DNA of 64,000 nt from Sweltsa coloradensis (GCA_024449915.1 JAMZAV010001829.1:148283-212282); one strand, 5' to 3'; positions 10,500 to 21,999 are shown, counted from the first letter of the stretch. Numbers and translations are program-made. Notes: a model not told the origin generated them from the letters alone.

Positions 10500-11581
10500 C
10501 CTCAACAAGTGAAAGAAACTAACTTTTTTAAGTAGATGCACTTCAATTAACTACAAGTAATTCACAGCATTGCATTCTGTCCTATTGCCCGGAAAGCTAA
10601 CCGGATTTGTTTAATGTTATTTTATTAATTATAATTCATTTTTGTATTTTGTAAAATTGTTTTAACATGTTTGTGGACAAGTTGATTTCAGTTACTATGT
10701 TATTAAATTTAAAATAACAAAATTGCCAATGATTTATGGTAGCAGATGTAGAGGAAATATCACGACAGCATAAGCTCAATTGCTTTACGTCTTCATCACG
10801 ATTTTGACCAAATTTATGTAAATAAAATGCGTAGGTATAATAGAAATAAATTATTAAGGTCGGAAATTTGTTAATTTATTATGTGAACTAGGGGCCTTGC
10901 GGTTTGTATCGCTACCTAATTCCAAAAGCATTCAGTTTTATACCCTGAAAATTCCTAATCAAGCTTACTAGTTGCTTCTTTGGGAATTATTTCATCTATG
11001 TCATCATTATCCATCACAGTTTCTTGTGTCTGGCAGGTTCAGCTTGGGTTTTGCAACTAAACTTTTCCACTAATCTTTCCATCTTCCCACAATTGTATCT
11101 CTTTCACATCTTCCCAGCTCTCTCCTCATGCCTTTTTTCAAGTCTCCTGCTAGCAATCAGCAAATTATGAAAGTTGGACCACTTCCGGCAGTAGAAAAAA
11201 TGATAATACAGTACAACCTTGCTATAACGGTAATACGACTATCGCGGTTGTAGGCCTACAACGTTTTTTTAGACATTCCTAAGAATTCCCATAAAGTTCT
11301 ATGTATTTCACTTTCAATATTACGACGCAATATAATGGGTCACTCTCATTACTACGACATTCGACAGTCTGAATGAGGGTTGGAGTAAGAAAAACGTTTG
11401 TAAGACTCATAGATCACAAAAACTTTATTTATTCCTCTCTCGCAAATAGCTTAGAAAGTGGAAAACGGTGATTTCAGGGGTCTCCTCATAACCCCCACCC
11501 CAGCTATCATTAATAATAAAGTGATACACGTAAAGACTAATATTATTTGGCAAATTTGTATACTAGATATTTGTATGTTTT
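10500..11581. other. Intergenic DNA downstream of MIC60, nothing recognised
   Basis: AT-rich and without supported genes or element ends. The bases around 11205-11410 contain words such as ATTACGACGCAATATAATGGG and TCATTACTACGACATTC, which could be degenerate transposon termini, but no pairing end was found. Confidence 0.45.
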
Positions 11582-12187
11582 TTGGATGAGCGTAGCGAGC
11601 AAAGCGAAGATTCCATTCTACTACACTGGAGAAAAAAATCTGGAATGTTTTTTTTTTCTTTTTTTTTCTTTCTTTTTGTATTTTTGTGTGTTTGTTAACA
11701 CGATTCCGGCTAAACCGATACTCCAATTACGATGAAATTTTATGGAGGCCTTCTAAATCTCTGAACTTAGAACTGCCACGTTTTTGAGCGCAATCGGAAA
11801 ATTATTTCTCATTAAAATCGCAATTTTACGATTTTTTTCGATTTTTAAAAAATTTCTTCGACTTATAACACCTACATGCTTTATTCGATTTTAATGATTT
11901 TTTCACAGAACCTTAATTTTATGAATTTATATATTCGTGTAAAATTTGAGCACATTCAAATAATTATTTCTTATGAAAATCGAAATTTTACGATTTTTTT
12001 TTTTTTTAAATTACGATTAATTAAAAAAAAAATTAAGTTAATTTTTTATATAATTTAAATTTTAAAAAAATCTTCAACTTAGTAATGATTTTTTCACAGA
12101 ACAACAGAAAATCCACATGACACATGGCAGCTCAATGCACCAATTACGCTCATCCAACAACGCGGCGGGACTTAGGCGTTTTCCTAG
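11582..12187 (+). mobile_element. Helitron-like non-autonomous element, copy A
   Basis: The 5' end is TTGGATGAGCGTAGCGAGC and the 3' part carries the inverse, TACGCTCATCCAA, as a 13-bp subterminal inverted repeat. The 3' tail forms a hairpin with an AACGC/GCGTT stem and ends TTTTCCTAG, with CTAG at 12184-12187 followed by T. A pyrimidine-rich T/TTTC tract lies near the 5' side and a diverged internal repeat of about 140 bp (centred on TCGCAATTTTACGATTTTTT words) fills the core. Together these features resemble Helentron/DINE-1-type elements. No Rep/helicase gene. Confidence 0.7.
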
Positions 12188-13239
12188 TACATATTAAGTT
12201 GTATTGGTTAATCTCAGCAATCCATAAATTGATGTTTTTATTATATTTTGATATTACAACAATCATGATATAAAGATATTTTACCTGTCTCTCCTGAACG
12301 TCGTACTATCAAGGTTGTACTGTAGGGCTGTGCAAGACTCGATACTTACTAGACAAGCTCGAGCAGGATTGTCTGCTCGATGCTCGCTCGATTTGTCCGT
12401 AATAACTAATAATCTCGAAAAGTCGAGTCTTGTATGTCATTATCGAGAAGTCGAAATTGCTCGCAAGCGTTATATTTTCGATAAATCGATTTTCCACAGA
12501 ACTAGCAAAATTTTTTAATGGCGGATTTTTCCCAACGCGTGTTTTCTGGACACTTGAAGCAAGAAATAGTTATTGTTGATTAGGGTGTCCCAAAATGCCA
12601 CAAAAAAAAAATTACAAATAGTAAGTCTCACCCCCCAAAAAGTTTCCTTTAGACTTTTTATTTGCACTAATAAAATTATAGCCCATTCGGAGTAAGTTTA
12701 GAGGTCCCCCAGGGGCTCCCAAATTCTCATATATGCCGGGAAAACATGCATTTACCGGATTTTGTATTTTTAGCTGTTTTGCGGGAAATTTTTATTTTTT
12801 GGGTTAGTGGACATGCTAAGTGAAGGTAGCATCAAGTACCTACACCTTAAGTCTTTGAACTATAGGCCTACCCATGTGGTGAAATCATACAAAATATAAC
12901 CATTTTCAGTCCGGAGACTCAGAACTGTAGACAAACCACATGGATTCGTTACTCGAAGAAAGCGTGAATTCTGGTAATTAATTGCACTAAACAAACGAGT
13001 CGGAGTTAGTGGGGATTCTCATTGAATTTATCCGATTTATATTATGATGTACCTATTTATGTACACCATAGGCCTACAAATATTTATTTTTATTTAGGCC
13101 GATGTTTATTTATTTTGGTCGAGAAGTGATTGGGAACTTTGTTTTTTACCACCGGGTACAAAAACTTACACTGGGTAAAAGTGCACTTTAGAGTACATAA
13201 TCAAGCAGTACCATACTGGCTTAAGTCACGTTTACCAAT
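12188..13239. other. Unassigned AT-rich DNA
   Basis: A CTCGA-rich palindromic patch lies at about 12335-12490 (ACTCGATAC, CTCGAGCAG, TCGAAATTGC) and resembles a degenerate transposon terminus. The remainder shows no supported feature. Confidence 0.4.
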
Positions 13240-13436
13240 TACAGTCAAATCTCAGTTATACGTTTTTCAGGGGAAAGGTGCTAAAAAACGAATAAATGCA
13301 AAAAACGTTGTATTGAATTTTTTTTTTTAAATTTCAAATTTATACTGGGAATACAATTGTGATGAATAAATGTTTTAATGGCTTTAAATCGTCTATTTTA
13401 AAGTTATTTTGCTTTTGATTTTGGGTGTTGTGTGTG

Positions 13437-13700
13437 CGCTTATCGGCGCATGGAGTTATAAATAGATCGCCGCATCCTTGGGGGGGGGGGGGTCGGGGGA
13501 GAGATAAACAGATCCCAGCACACTCGACCGCAGGCAGCTCGGCGGGGGAGATTTACAGTTCCCAGCCCAGTCGACCGCAGTCAGCTGGGCTGGCCTGGGT
13601 GTAGTGTAACTAGCGAGCGCTTATCGTCGCATGGAGTTATAAATAGATCGCCGCGTCCCAAGTTCCCAGACCAGTGGACTGCAGTCAGCTGGCCTTCTTT
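13437..13700. repeat. Imperfect tandem repeat of about 180 bp within the Tigger 3' region
   Basis: The word GCATGGAGTTATAAATAGAT occurs at about 13449 and 13630, and CGACCGCAG / CCAGTCGACCGCAGTCAGCTGG variants occur in between and after. The repeat is unusually GC-rich for this window and includes a G run at about 13480-13491. Its function is unknown. It could be subterminal transposase-binding DNA of the Tigger element. Confidence 0.6.
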
Positions 13701-13850
13701 CACGAACCATCAGGAAGAAGATTAATTAATTATTTGTGTATACATCCATCGATACACATAACAGTGCAACCAAAGAGCAATCAATGTGAAATGCACAAAA
13801 CACATGCACGTGAACATTACAAACCATACGCGTTCACAATTGTAAGGAAT

Positions 13851-14425
13851 AGGGATGTCATAGGGTATAGTAAAGAATCCTGAAAGTATAAATTACGTCA
13901 TTTTATCGTCGTCCTCCCGACACCCCCCGCGAGCGGCTGAAGGTCGTTCGGAAGCGTCTGCAAGAAGATACCCGGCTGCGATAAGCTTATCTTCTACTGT
14001 TGTGACTTGTGAGACAAAACCTAGCGGTCGGCGGCCACCCATTCCGTCACGTCCTCCCCTATGATGTCATCGCAACCTGAAAGTTGCTTGAACAATGACG
14101 CGTCTGGCTCGGCAGCCCAGCCTTCCTCAATAACGGCGGGTGGGTGGGAGGGGGAGGGGGTCGCCGGCCGGCCAGCCTCGCTAGACGGGTTTGATTGGAT
14201 ATTGCTCAACGTTTCATATTTATGCAGCTTGGCTAATCGAGACGAAGCCGGGCAGCCGGCAGTCTGCACTCAGTCAGCTGCATGGTGGGTGGTCTGCGGC
14301 GTTCTAATCGCTCCTTACTACACACGGCGCAGCGGTTAAAAACCTTTCATTTTCAGTAAACAACTATCCGATATTCGAATCCGAAAAATGGATTCGGGTA
14401 ACCTGAGTACCCTATGACATCCCTT
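13851..14425. mobile_element. Non-autonomous hAT-like element within Tigger
   Basis: Ends are inverted: AGGGATGTCATAGGGTA from 13851 and its complement TACCCTATGACATCCCT ending at 14424. Flanks TAAGGAAT and TGAGGAAT agree at 7 of 8 positions, consistent with an aged 8-bp hAT target duplication. A partial family-V repeat (from 14191) is nested inside. No transposase. Confidence 0.75.
14191..14250 (+). mobile_element. Family-V repeat fragment, copy 3
   Basis: Begins TTGATTGGATATTGCTCAACG and continues with the family word CTTGGCTAATCGAGACGAAG, then diverges into GCCGGGCAGCC. Only the first 60 bp or so match the full-length copies at 9851 and 21058. Confidence 0.7.
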
Positions 14426-14877
14426 TGAGGAATACACTATGCGTACGCATTCGCACAACAAAATAATTACAGAAGGTAGGCTTACACTATACAAGAAAAA
14501 ACACACGAACACGTTGATAAATAATGTAGGCTTTAATAAACATCGCGCATCAAAAGCACATTCAAAATTTAAATAAATCGCGAACATGTTGATATGCAGG
14601 GCGCGTAAATAAACAACGCACACCGAAATAAATACAAAGGGTGGGCCTACACAATACAAGATAAAAAACCACACGTCACACATTGATAAATAATGTAGGC
14701 TTACATATACATCGCCAAACAACATCTCGCATCAAGGGCACATTTAAAATTTAAATAATACGCGAACACGTTGATATGCAGGTCGCGTAAATAAACAACG
14801 CACACCAAAATAAATACAAAGGGTAGGCCTAGGCCTACACAATACAAGATAAAAAAAAACACACGTCACACATTGAT

Positions 14878-14886
14878 AAATAGTAT
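14878..14886. repeat. Left 9-bp target-site duplication of the foldback element
   Basis: AAATAGTAT directly precedes the element end GGGTCGGGGGCG and is repeated exactly at 28483-28491 directly after the inverse end. Confidence 0.9.
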
Positions 14887-16296
14887 GGGTCGGGGGCGTT
14901 GCGTATAAACTCCTCAGGGTATAATCCTCTCTCCGTATAAAACTCTATGGGCCTTTCCATATAACTATTTTCGACAATGGTATACTTTACACATAATCCT
15001 CGTACCGTATAACGTTTTATACACTAAGGTTCATTATGTGTGCGTCGTAGCATATAAATTATACTGAAAGATCCATCTCGGTGGATCTTAACGCAGAAAG
15101 AGCCCTCCGAATGGGTCTTTCGGTATAAAATTTTTCGATCGAGAGACCCAATCGGAAAACACATTTCTGGATGGGTCTTAGCGTATAACCATCTTTCGAG
15201 CATTAAATTTGCATTTTCGATCGAAAGATACCCCTGGTAGTATCTTACTGTATAAAATATTTCAACTTTGAATATTTTCAATAGAATGACCCTACAGGTT
15301 GGGTCTTACCGTATAACTTTATGTCGTACGGTCCATTCAATTACATATTAAGATAGAAACAGTACAGAATTATACGGAGAGACCCTTACAGTAGCACCGT
15401 CAGATATAAAATTTTCGATCGAAAGATACCTCTTGTAGTGTCTTACTGTATAAAATATTTCGACTTTAAATATTTTCGATAGAAAGACCCTACAGGTTGG
15501 GTCTTACCGTATAACTTTATGTCGTACGACCCATTCGGTTACTTATTAAGATAGAAAAACAACAGAATTATACGGAGAGACCCTTACAGTAGCACCGTAA
15601 GACATAACATTTTCGATTGAAAGATACCCCTGGTAGTGTCTTACTGTATAAAATATTTCGAGTTGGAATATTTTCGATCGAAAGGCCCTACAGGTTGGGT
15701 CCTACCGTATAACTTTATGTCGTACGACCCATTCAGTTACTTAGTAAGATAGAAAAAGTATAGAATTATACGGAGAGACCCTTACAGTAGAGCCGTAAGA
15801 CATAACATTTTCGATTGAAAGATACCCCTGGTAGTGTCTTACTGTATAAAATATTTCGAGTTGGAATATTTTCGATCGAAAGGCCCTACAGGTTGGGTCT
15901 TACCGTATAACTTTATGTCGTACGACCCATTCAGTTACGTATTAAGATATAAAAAGTACAGAATTATACGGAGAGACCCTTACAGTTGCACCGTAAGACA
16001 TAACATTTTCGATCGAAAGATACCCCTGGTAGTGTCTTACTGTATAAAATATTTCGACTTAGGATATTTTCGATCGAAAGGCCCTACAGGTTGGGTCTTA
16101 CCGTATAACTTTGTCTACAGCACCATAGGGCGTGGATCGAGCTATAGGCTACTATATCTAGTTAGTTTCGTGTTTGCTCACTAGATGGAAGCAATGCCCG
16201 GATATGGAAATGCATGGCGCCAACTTTTCAAAATGACTATGTTTGCCCAAAAATGATTGATTGAACATTCCCCACGGGAACACAAACTTCGGTTCA
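14887..16296 (+). repeat. FB1 left arm with about 196-bp tandem units
   Basis: The word GTCGTACG recurs near 15325, 15520, 15720 and 15916, giving a period of about 196 bp. The last section, GGAAATGCATGGCGCCAACTT to about 16290, is single-copy within the arm and pairs with 27380-27460. The open frame of 116 codons at 15834-16184 is a read-through of these repeats and not a gene. Confidence 0.85.
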
Positions 16297-17014
16297 AATC
16301 CAATTTAGTAAAGCTCTGCAAACACGATTTTTTCAGTAATTAATTTTTTGTAAGTAGGCAGGGCAAGCTATAATTCTGAAATTTTTCACAGTTGATAACA
16401 TTCATAGTGGTAACATTGGTGAGAAAGGGTATTTTTTTTCCCAAAGCGAACTTTAAGTTTAAAAAAATAAAGTAGTAATTTTTACAAATATTAATTTTTT
16501 GTAGGTTGGATTCCTGTGAATTTTGCTGTCCATGTTAACAGCACTCTATCTATTGGTCCTTGACGTTGGTGTGAAATTTGGTCAAAATCGGACGAGTAGT
16601 TTGGCCCCTGCGCATCGAACACACACACATACATACATACATACATACATACATACATACATACACACACACATAAACACAACGAAGTGCCGAAAACTTG
16701 CCATAGAGGACTCCGTTCCCTCCGCTCACTCGTCCAATAAATTGTGTCTGCCATTGTTTTATTGCATACTGGCAATGCAATATTAAAAATAGAATTAATG
16801 GCAAGGCGTACGTATTGTAAGTGTAATAAGTTTAAAATAATTTTTATTATTAAATCGATATAAATAAATTAGTATAATTGACGTAAAAGTTTTGCTCCTA
16901 TTGGGTCTCGAAACCAGAAGTTGATGATCCATAACACAATACTACACTAAAATGACAGTTGAAAAAATTATATCTTGTAAAATGTGATTTAACACGAATT
17001 TTTAAATTTTGTTT
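16297..17014. other. FB1 loop DNA with an ACAT microsatellite
   Basis: A short tandem repeat of ACAT/ACATAC units lies at about 16619-16680. It follows a stretch containing GTGAAATTTGGTCAAAATCG, which resembles the degenerate tails of other repeats here (see 44590). No gene. Thr/His-rich and Val/Cys-rich frames over the microsatellite are artefacts. Confidence 0.6.
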
Positions 17015-19429
17015 ATAGTAGAGGAGCAAGAGGTATGATTTTATTTCCCGTGCATCTTTCGTGGAAGAGTTTTGCGGTAAGTTGTATTCTATTAGGTAGT
17101 AGGATACAAGTTTTTTGCACTTTCCTTGCAGGCCATGCTATGCTGCAGAGGGCGTCGGGGGCGTCGCGACGCCCTTACACGTTTTTTAAGAGGGATGATT
17201 TTTTTATCTCGTGTGCCTTTTGTGATAGAGTGTTGCGGTAAACTATATTTTGTTAAGTAAGAGCAAACAAATTTTTTGCACCTATTTTGCAGGTCCTGGT
17301 ATGCTTGAAAGGGCGTCGGGAGCGTCGCGACGCCCTATAACGTTTTTTAAGAGGAATTATTTTTTATCTCATGTGCCTTTCGTGATAGAGTATTGCGGTG
17401 AACTGTATTCTATTAAGTATTGACATACAAGGTTTTTTCACCAACCTTGCAGGTCCTGGCACGCTTCAGAGGGCGTCGGGGGCGTCGCGACGCCCTAAAA
17501 CGGTTTTCTGAAAAGAGGAATGAATTTTTATCTCGTGTACCTTTCGTGCTAGAGTGTTGCGGTGAATTGTATTCTATTAAGAAATAGCATACAAGTTTTT
17601 ACACCTACCTTGCAGGTCTTGGCACGCTTCAGAGGGCGTCGGGGACGTTACGACGCCCTATAACGCTTTTTTAAAGAGGGATTATTTTTTATCGCATGTG
17701 CCTTTTGTGATACAGTATGCGGTGAATTGTATTCTAGTAAGTAAGAGCATACAAGTTTTTAGAAACTACCTTGCAGGTCCTGGTAGGCTTCAGAGGGCGT
17801 CGGGGCGTCGCGACGCCCTTTAACGTTGATAAAGATGCTTGATTTTTTATCACGTGTGCCTTTCGTGATAGAGTATTGCGGTAAACTGTATTCTTTTAAG
17901 TAATATCATTCAAGTTTTTGAACCTACTTTGCAGGTCCTGGTACGCTTCAGAGGGCGTTGGGGCGTCGCGACGCCCTATAATGGTTTTGTATCATAAAGA
18001 TATTTTTTATCTCGTGTGCCTTTCATGATAGAGTATTTCGGTAAACTATATTCTATTAAGAAAAAGCATACAAGTTTTTAGAACCTACCTTGCAGGTCCT
18101 GGTATGCTTGAAAGGGCGTCGGGGGCGCCCGCGACGCCCTAAAACGGTTTTCTGAAAAGAGTAATGAATTTTTATCTCGTTTCCCTTTTCGTGCTAGAAT
18201 GTTTGCGGTGAATTGTATTCTATTAAGTAATAGCATACAAGTTTTTAGAACCTACCTTGCAGGTCTTGGCACGCTTCAGAGGGCGTCGGGGGCGTCACGA
18301 CGCCCTAAAACGTTGATAAAGATGCTTGATTGTTTATCTCGTGTACCTTTCGTGATAGAGTATTGCGGTAATCTGTATTCTATTAAGTAAAAAGTTTAAG
18401 TGTTTTCATCACCTTCCTTGCTGGTCTTAGTTTGCTGCAAGGACTCTTAAAAATCACTCTTAAAAACGTTATAGGGCGACGCGACGCCCCCGACGCCCTC
18501 TGAAGCGTACCAGGACCTGCAAGGTAGATGCAAAAAACTTGAATGATATTACTTAATTGAATACAGTTTACCCCCAATACTCTATCACGAAAGGCCACAC
18601 GTGATAAAAAATCAAGCATCTTTTTCATCGTTAAAGGGCGTTGCGACGCCCCCGACGCCCTCTGAAGCCTACCAGGACCTGCAAGGTAGGTTCTAAAAAC
18701 TTGTATGCTATTACTTAATAGAATCAATCACCGCAATACTGTATCACAAAAGGCACATGCGATAAAAAATAATCCCTCTTTAAAAAAGCGTTATAGGGCG
18801 TCGCGACGCCCCGACGCCCTCTGAAGCGTGCCAAGACCTGCAAGGTAGGTGCTAAAAACTTGTATGCTATTTCTTAATAGAATACAATTCACCGCAACAC
18901 TCTAGCACGAAAGGTACACGAGATAAAAATTCATTCCTCTTTTCAAAAAACCGTTTTAGGGCGTCGCGACGCCCCCGACGCCCTCTGAAGCGTGCCAGGA
19001 CCTGCAAGGTTGGTGAAAAAACCTTGTTTGTCATTACTTAATAGAATACAGTTTACCGCAATACTCTATCACGAAAGGCACATGAGATAAACAATAATTC
19101 CTCTTAAAAAACGTTATAGGGCGTCGCGACGCTCCCGACGCCCTTTCAAGCATACCAGGACCTGCAAAATAGGTGCAAAAAATTTGTTTTCTCTTACTTA
19201 ATAAAATATAGTTTACCGCAACACTCTATCACGAAAGGCACACGAGATAAAAATCATCCCTCTTAAAAAACGTGTAAGGGCGTCGCGACGTTTCCCGACG
19301 CCCTCTGCAGCATAGCATGGCCTGCAAGGAAAGTGCAAAAAACTTGTATCCTACTACCTAATAGAATACAACTTACCGCAAAACTCTTTCCACGAAAGAT
19401 GCACGGGATACCTGTTGCCCCCCTACTAT
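17015..19429. repeat. Mirror-ordered palindromic satellite, FB2
   Basis: Eight plus-oriented units of about 161 bp (GC cores near 17150, 17311, 17471, 17635, 17797, 17955, 18116, 18278) face six inverted units (cores near 18475, 18636, 18797, 18960, 19121, 19277). Each unit holds TTGCAGGTCCTGG, then AGGGCGTCG and a core that in most units is the perfect 16-nt palindrome GGGCGTCGCGACGCCC. Variants match in mirror order between arms. The outer ends (ATAGTAGAGGAGCAAGAGG and complement) also pair. No target duplication and no gene were found. It resembles a foldback transposon made almost only of arms. Confidence 0.85.
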
Positions 19430-20300
19430 TACCCAGAAATTTGCGAAAATTGGTGTTTTGGGAAATTTCTCAAATTGGCTTTAACTGCTTTTTTTTGGTC
19501 TACATAGATACTAGAGCATAGTACCGTTGAGTGACTAATAGTATCAATCTAAAATGCCCCTTTATAACATCGTGTCTAAAAACTGTGCCCAAATATACCC
19601 TCAAACACGCAAATTAAGAGGGAATGGGACATATTTGGCAAATGGCAAATAGCTATTCGCTCGGCCAAGATGCATGCGACGTATATAAAACTTTGCAAAG
19701 TTGTCAATGAAGCATACATGGACGGCCCTGTGGTCATAGATTTTCAAAAATTTTGCCTTAATCAGCCAGAAAAAAAATCACGAATAAAGTCAATTTTAGA
19801 GATTTAACAAAATCAAAATTCGTGAAAACTAATTATTTTTTATAATTATTTTTAAACAAAATTTGTAAATGTGTTACTGCAGCGCCCTATAATTTTCCAC
19901 ATACGTGACATATGTTTAAAATTTCAGATACCTGGTGTCAGTCGGCCAAGCGAACAGCAATTTGCCTAAAACGCATGTCCTATACCTCTCTCCTACTTGA
20001 CCAAATTACAAAACAAAATATAGAGAATTACAGAAAAGGCTGTAGAGTGCGTCAATAATGGTTTCCGTATTATTGGATCAAAACCCTCCAAGGTCTCAGG
20101 GCATAATGATCTTTCCCATGTTATTTCTGTTGGTAGATTTTTGCCGATGGGACTTAGCTCGAAAAATGTCATGATTGACAATTTTTTGAGAGGTCATGGT
20201 GACCCCAATAATTTTTCTGTTAATTTCTAAATTCATTACTAGTTAGCCTGAATGAAAAATATTTTTTGAGTTTAGCGGTTAAATACCCCTTTAAACCGTA
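19430..20300 (+). repeat. Dispersed repeat R, intact copy
   Basis: The sequence includes GATACTAGAGCATAGTACCG (19509), CTCAAACACGCAAATTAAG (19602) and ATTTTTGCCGATGGGACTTAGC (20138). The same order of words occurs split at 36300-36423 and 39446-39840. It has no coding frame beyond about 60 codons and no recognised family. It begins directly after the FB2 right end. Confidence 0.65.
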
Positions 20301-21046
20301 AAAAAATTATTTCTAAAATAACTTAACATAATGTCTAGCCACGAAAGTATTCGTCAATATAACATAACACAAACGATATAAATACATATAATTCAAAATA
20401 TCAATTGAAATACAAAGTCATTATTACTATAAAATACATTCATGAGAAAAGTATAAGTGGGGTAAAGTGGGGGGGGGGGGGAATTTATCGAGGGAATAAG
20501 TAACTATGTGAACGCTTTATAGATACCGATAGCTTAAAACAATACATTAATTCATACGGCTATTCTCATTACATAAATAACTTGGGAGTCAAGGAATCGA
20601 AAATAATAGGCATGGGAAATGGCATTCCTAATAATTTAAATGTGAATAGGCGACCAGAGAATTGGATATTTTCGCTGTACCGTGCGCAAAAAGAGAGAGA
20701 GAGGGGGGCTGGGGAGCTGTTCTATATTGTTGTTTCTATATTACGTTGTGTGTCAAGGTGAAAAGAGATATTCGTCTGAATGTAGAACGTTTTATGGAAT
20801 CGTCATAACTTATATTTTGTCCTTACAATCCCAGTATAAAAATGTAAAAGGTTAACATGTGTTTTTATAATGCTCCCAGTATATTCCGTCCGAAACCTCA
20901 AAACTTTCCGTTTTTGAACATAGTCCTGGACCCAACACCTAGTAAAGTTCAAATGTTTTTGGAAAACACTTTTTTGTATGGATTACACCTAGTAAAGTTC
21001 AAATGTTTTTTTTTTGGAAAAACTATTTGTTGTTGTATGGATTCCC
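20301..21046. other. FB1 loop DNA, nothing recognised
   Basis: AT-rich, with a G run at about 20470-20481 and a purine-rich AGAGAGAGAGGGGGG tract near 20694. A local duplication of CACCTAGTAAAGTTCAAATG occurs at about 20936 and 20987, each followed by TTTTTGGAAA. Confidence 0.5.
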
Positions 21047-21057
21047 TCAGTAGGGTA

Positions 21058-21371
21058 GTGGTTTGGCCCGTGATTAGGGGGAGTTTATCACCCTGAACTA
21101 ATGGCGAGCTCTGGGTCGTCGTTCGGGAACTTTTCCCTTCCCTTTGACTACCTCCCCGACGGCGACGACACAATGACAACACGGACCGGATGACACAGAT
21201 GGAGACGACCACGACGTGGGGGAACCCCTGCCCTCCCCATACGCTTGTGGCTGGTTCTGACCAGCACAGGCCTGTCCACCCCTTCTCCCCCGTCATCCCT
21301 TACGTCCCTCCCTTCGTCTCGATTAGCCAAGTTGCATAATATGAGATGTTAAGCAATATCCAATCAATCAA
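21058..21371 (-). mobile_element. SINE-like repeat (family V), copy 2, with 11-bp TSD
   Basis: This is the inverse of the copy at 9851-10171. It is flanked by TCAGTAGGGTA at 21047-21057 and again at 21372-21382, a perfect 11-bp duplication. A TSD of this length fits target-primed retroposition and argues that the family moves as a SINE, not as a DNA transposon. The 5' end is the GATTGATTGATTGG-type repeat and the 3' end is GGGCCAAACCACTA. Confidence 0.85.
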
Positions 21372-21540
21372 TCAGTAGGGTACACATGAGAATTACCGCT
21401 TGTGTGTGCAGTGTGACCCTCTTCAGGTGACTTATTAGATCCTGGAGAATTGAATTTCCGAGGTCAGTTTAGAGGACCCAATCTCAGCATTCACTTTAAC
21501 GAGTGAAGAAAACCCCGGAAAGTTTCTGTCAGGATTGTTG

Positions 21541-21605
21541 TTGGTGGGATTCGAACTCGTGACCTGGCGTTTGCCATCGGTCTTCAAATACACTACCCAC
21601 CCCTT
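21541..21605 (-). tRNA. tRNA-like segment, probably SINE-derived
   Basis: The minus strand carries a B-box-like GAGTTCGAATCCCACC preceded by GATGGCAAACGCCAGG and GTGGGTAGTGTATTTG. The stems are imperfect and no intact cloverleaf can be drawn, so it is read as a decayed tRNA-derived head. Confidence 0.4.
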
Positions 21606-21912
21606 CCTTCCTTGCTTGAGGAGTGGGGTGAGAGACAAGGAAAATGAATACATTGATCTAGTGATGATTTCTTTTAATTGGGAAAACATCGAACTAGATG
21701 GTAATCTGCGACCTACATTGATTAACCTTTTCTTCCTACAAGCATAAAAAACTCAATATTCCAAATCATTAAAGTTTGACCTCGACAAGTTGCTGGGTCC
21801 TAGCTGGAATGTATCAGAGCCTCAGAGGATTACTTTACTTTATAGGAGAAACACAACACTTTGTCAGAATAATAAATTTGAAAAAAAAATTTGTCAGAGA
21901 GTAAAATGTACT

Positions 21913-21989
21913 CGTCCTGATGGTCTAGTGGTTTAAACGCCTGTCTGGAATGCGGGAGATCCGTGGTTCGATTCCCGGTTGGGGCGGAC
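21913..21989 (+). tRNA. tRNA-like segment (SINE head or pseudogene)
   Basis: A 7-bp acceptor stem can be drawn, GTCCTGA with TTGGGGC, using several G-U pairs. A D-arm-like GGTCTAGTGGTTTAA and a B box GTGGTTCGATTCC are present. The anticodon arm CCTGT/GCGGG encloses loop CTGGAAT, giving GGA in the anticodon position. The T stem has mismatches. The flank continues without a terminator-like end, so a retroposon head is more likely than a working tRNA. Confidence 0.5.
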
Positions 21990-21999
21990 TTTTTTAATT

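Noticed and set aside
15834..16184. 116-codon open frame
   Set aside because: It is a translation of the FB1 196-bp tandem units; the same peptide phrases repeat within it.
16491..16804. Overlapping Cys/Val/Tyr- and Thr/His-rich frames
   Set aside because: Produced by the ACAT microsatellite; all frames stay open across it.
17015..19429. Regular repeats suggesting a CRISPR-like array
   Set aside because: Units are 161-bp satellites without unique spacers, in a eukaryotic context with inverted halves.
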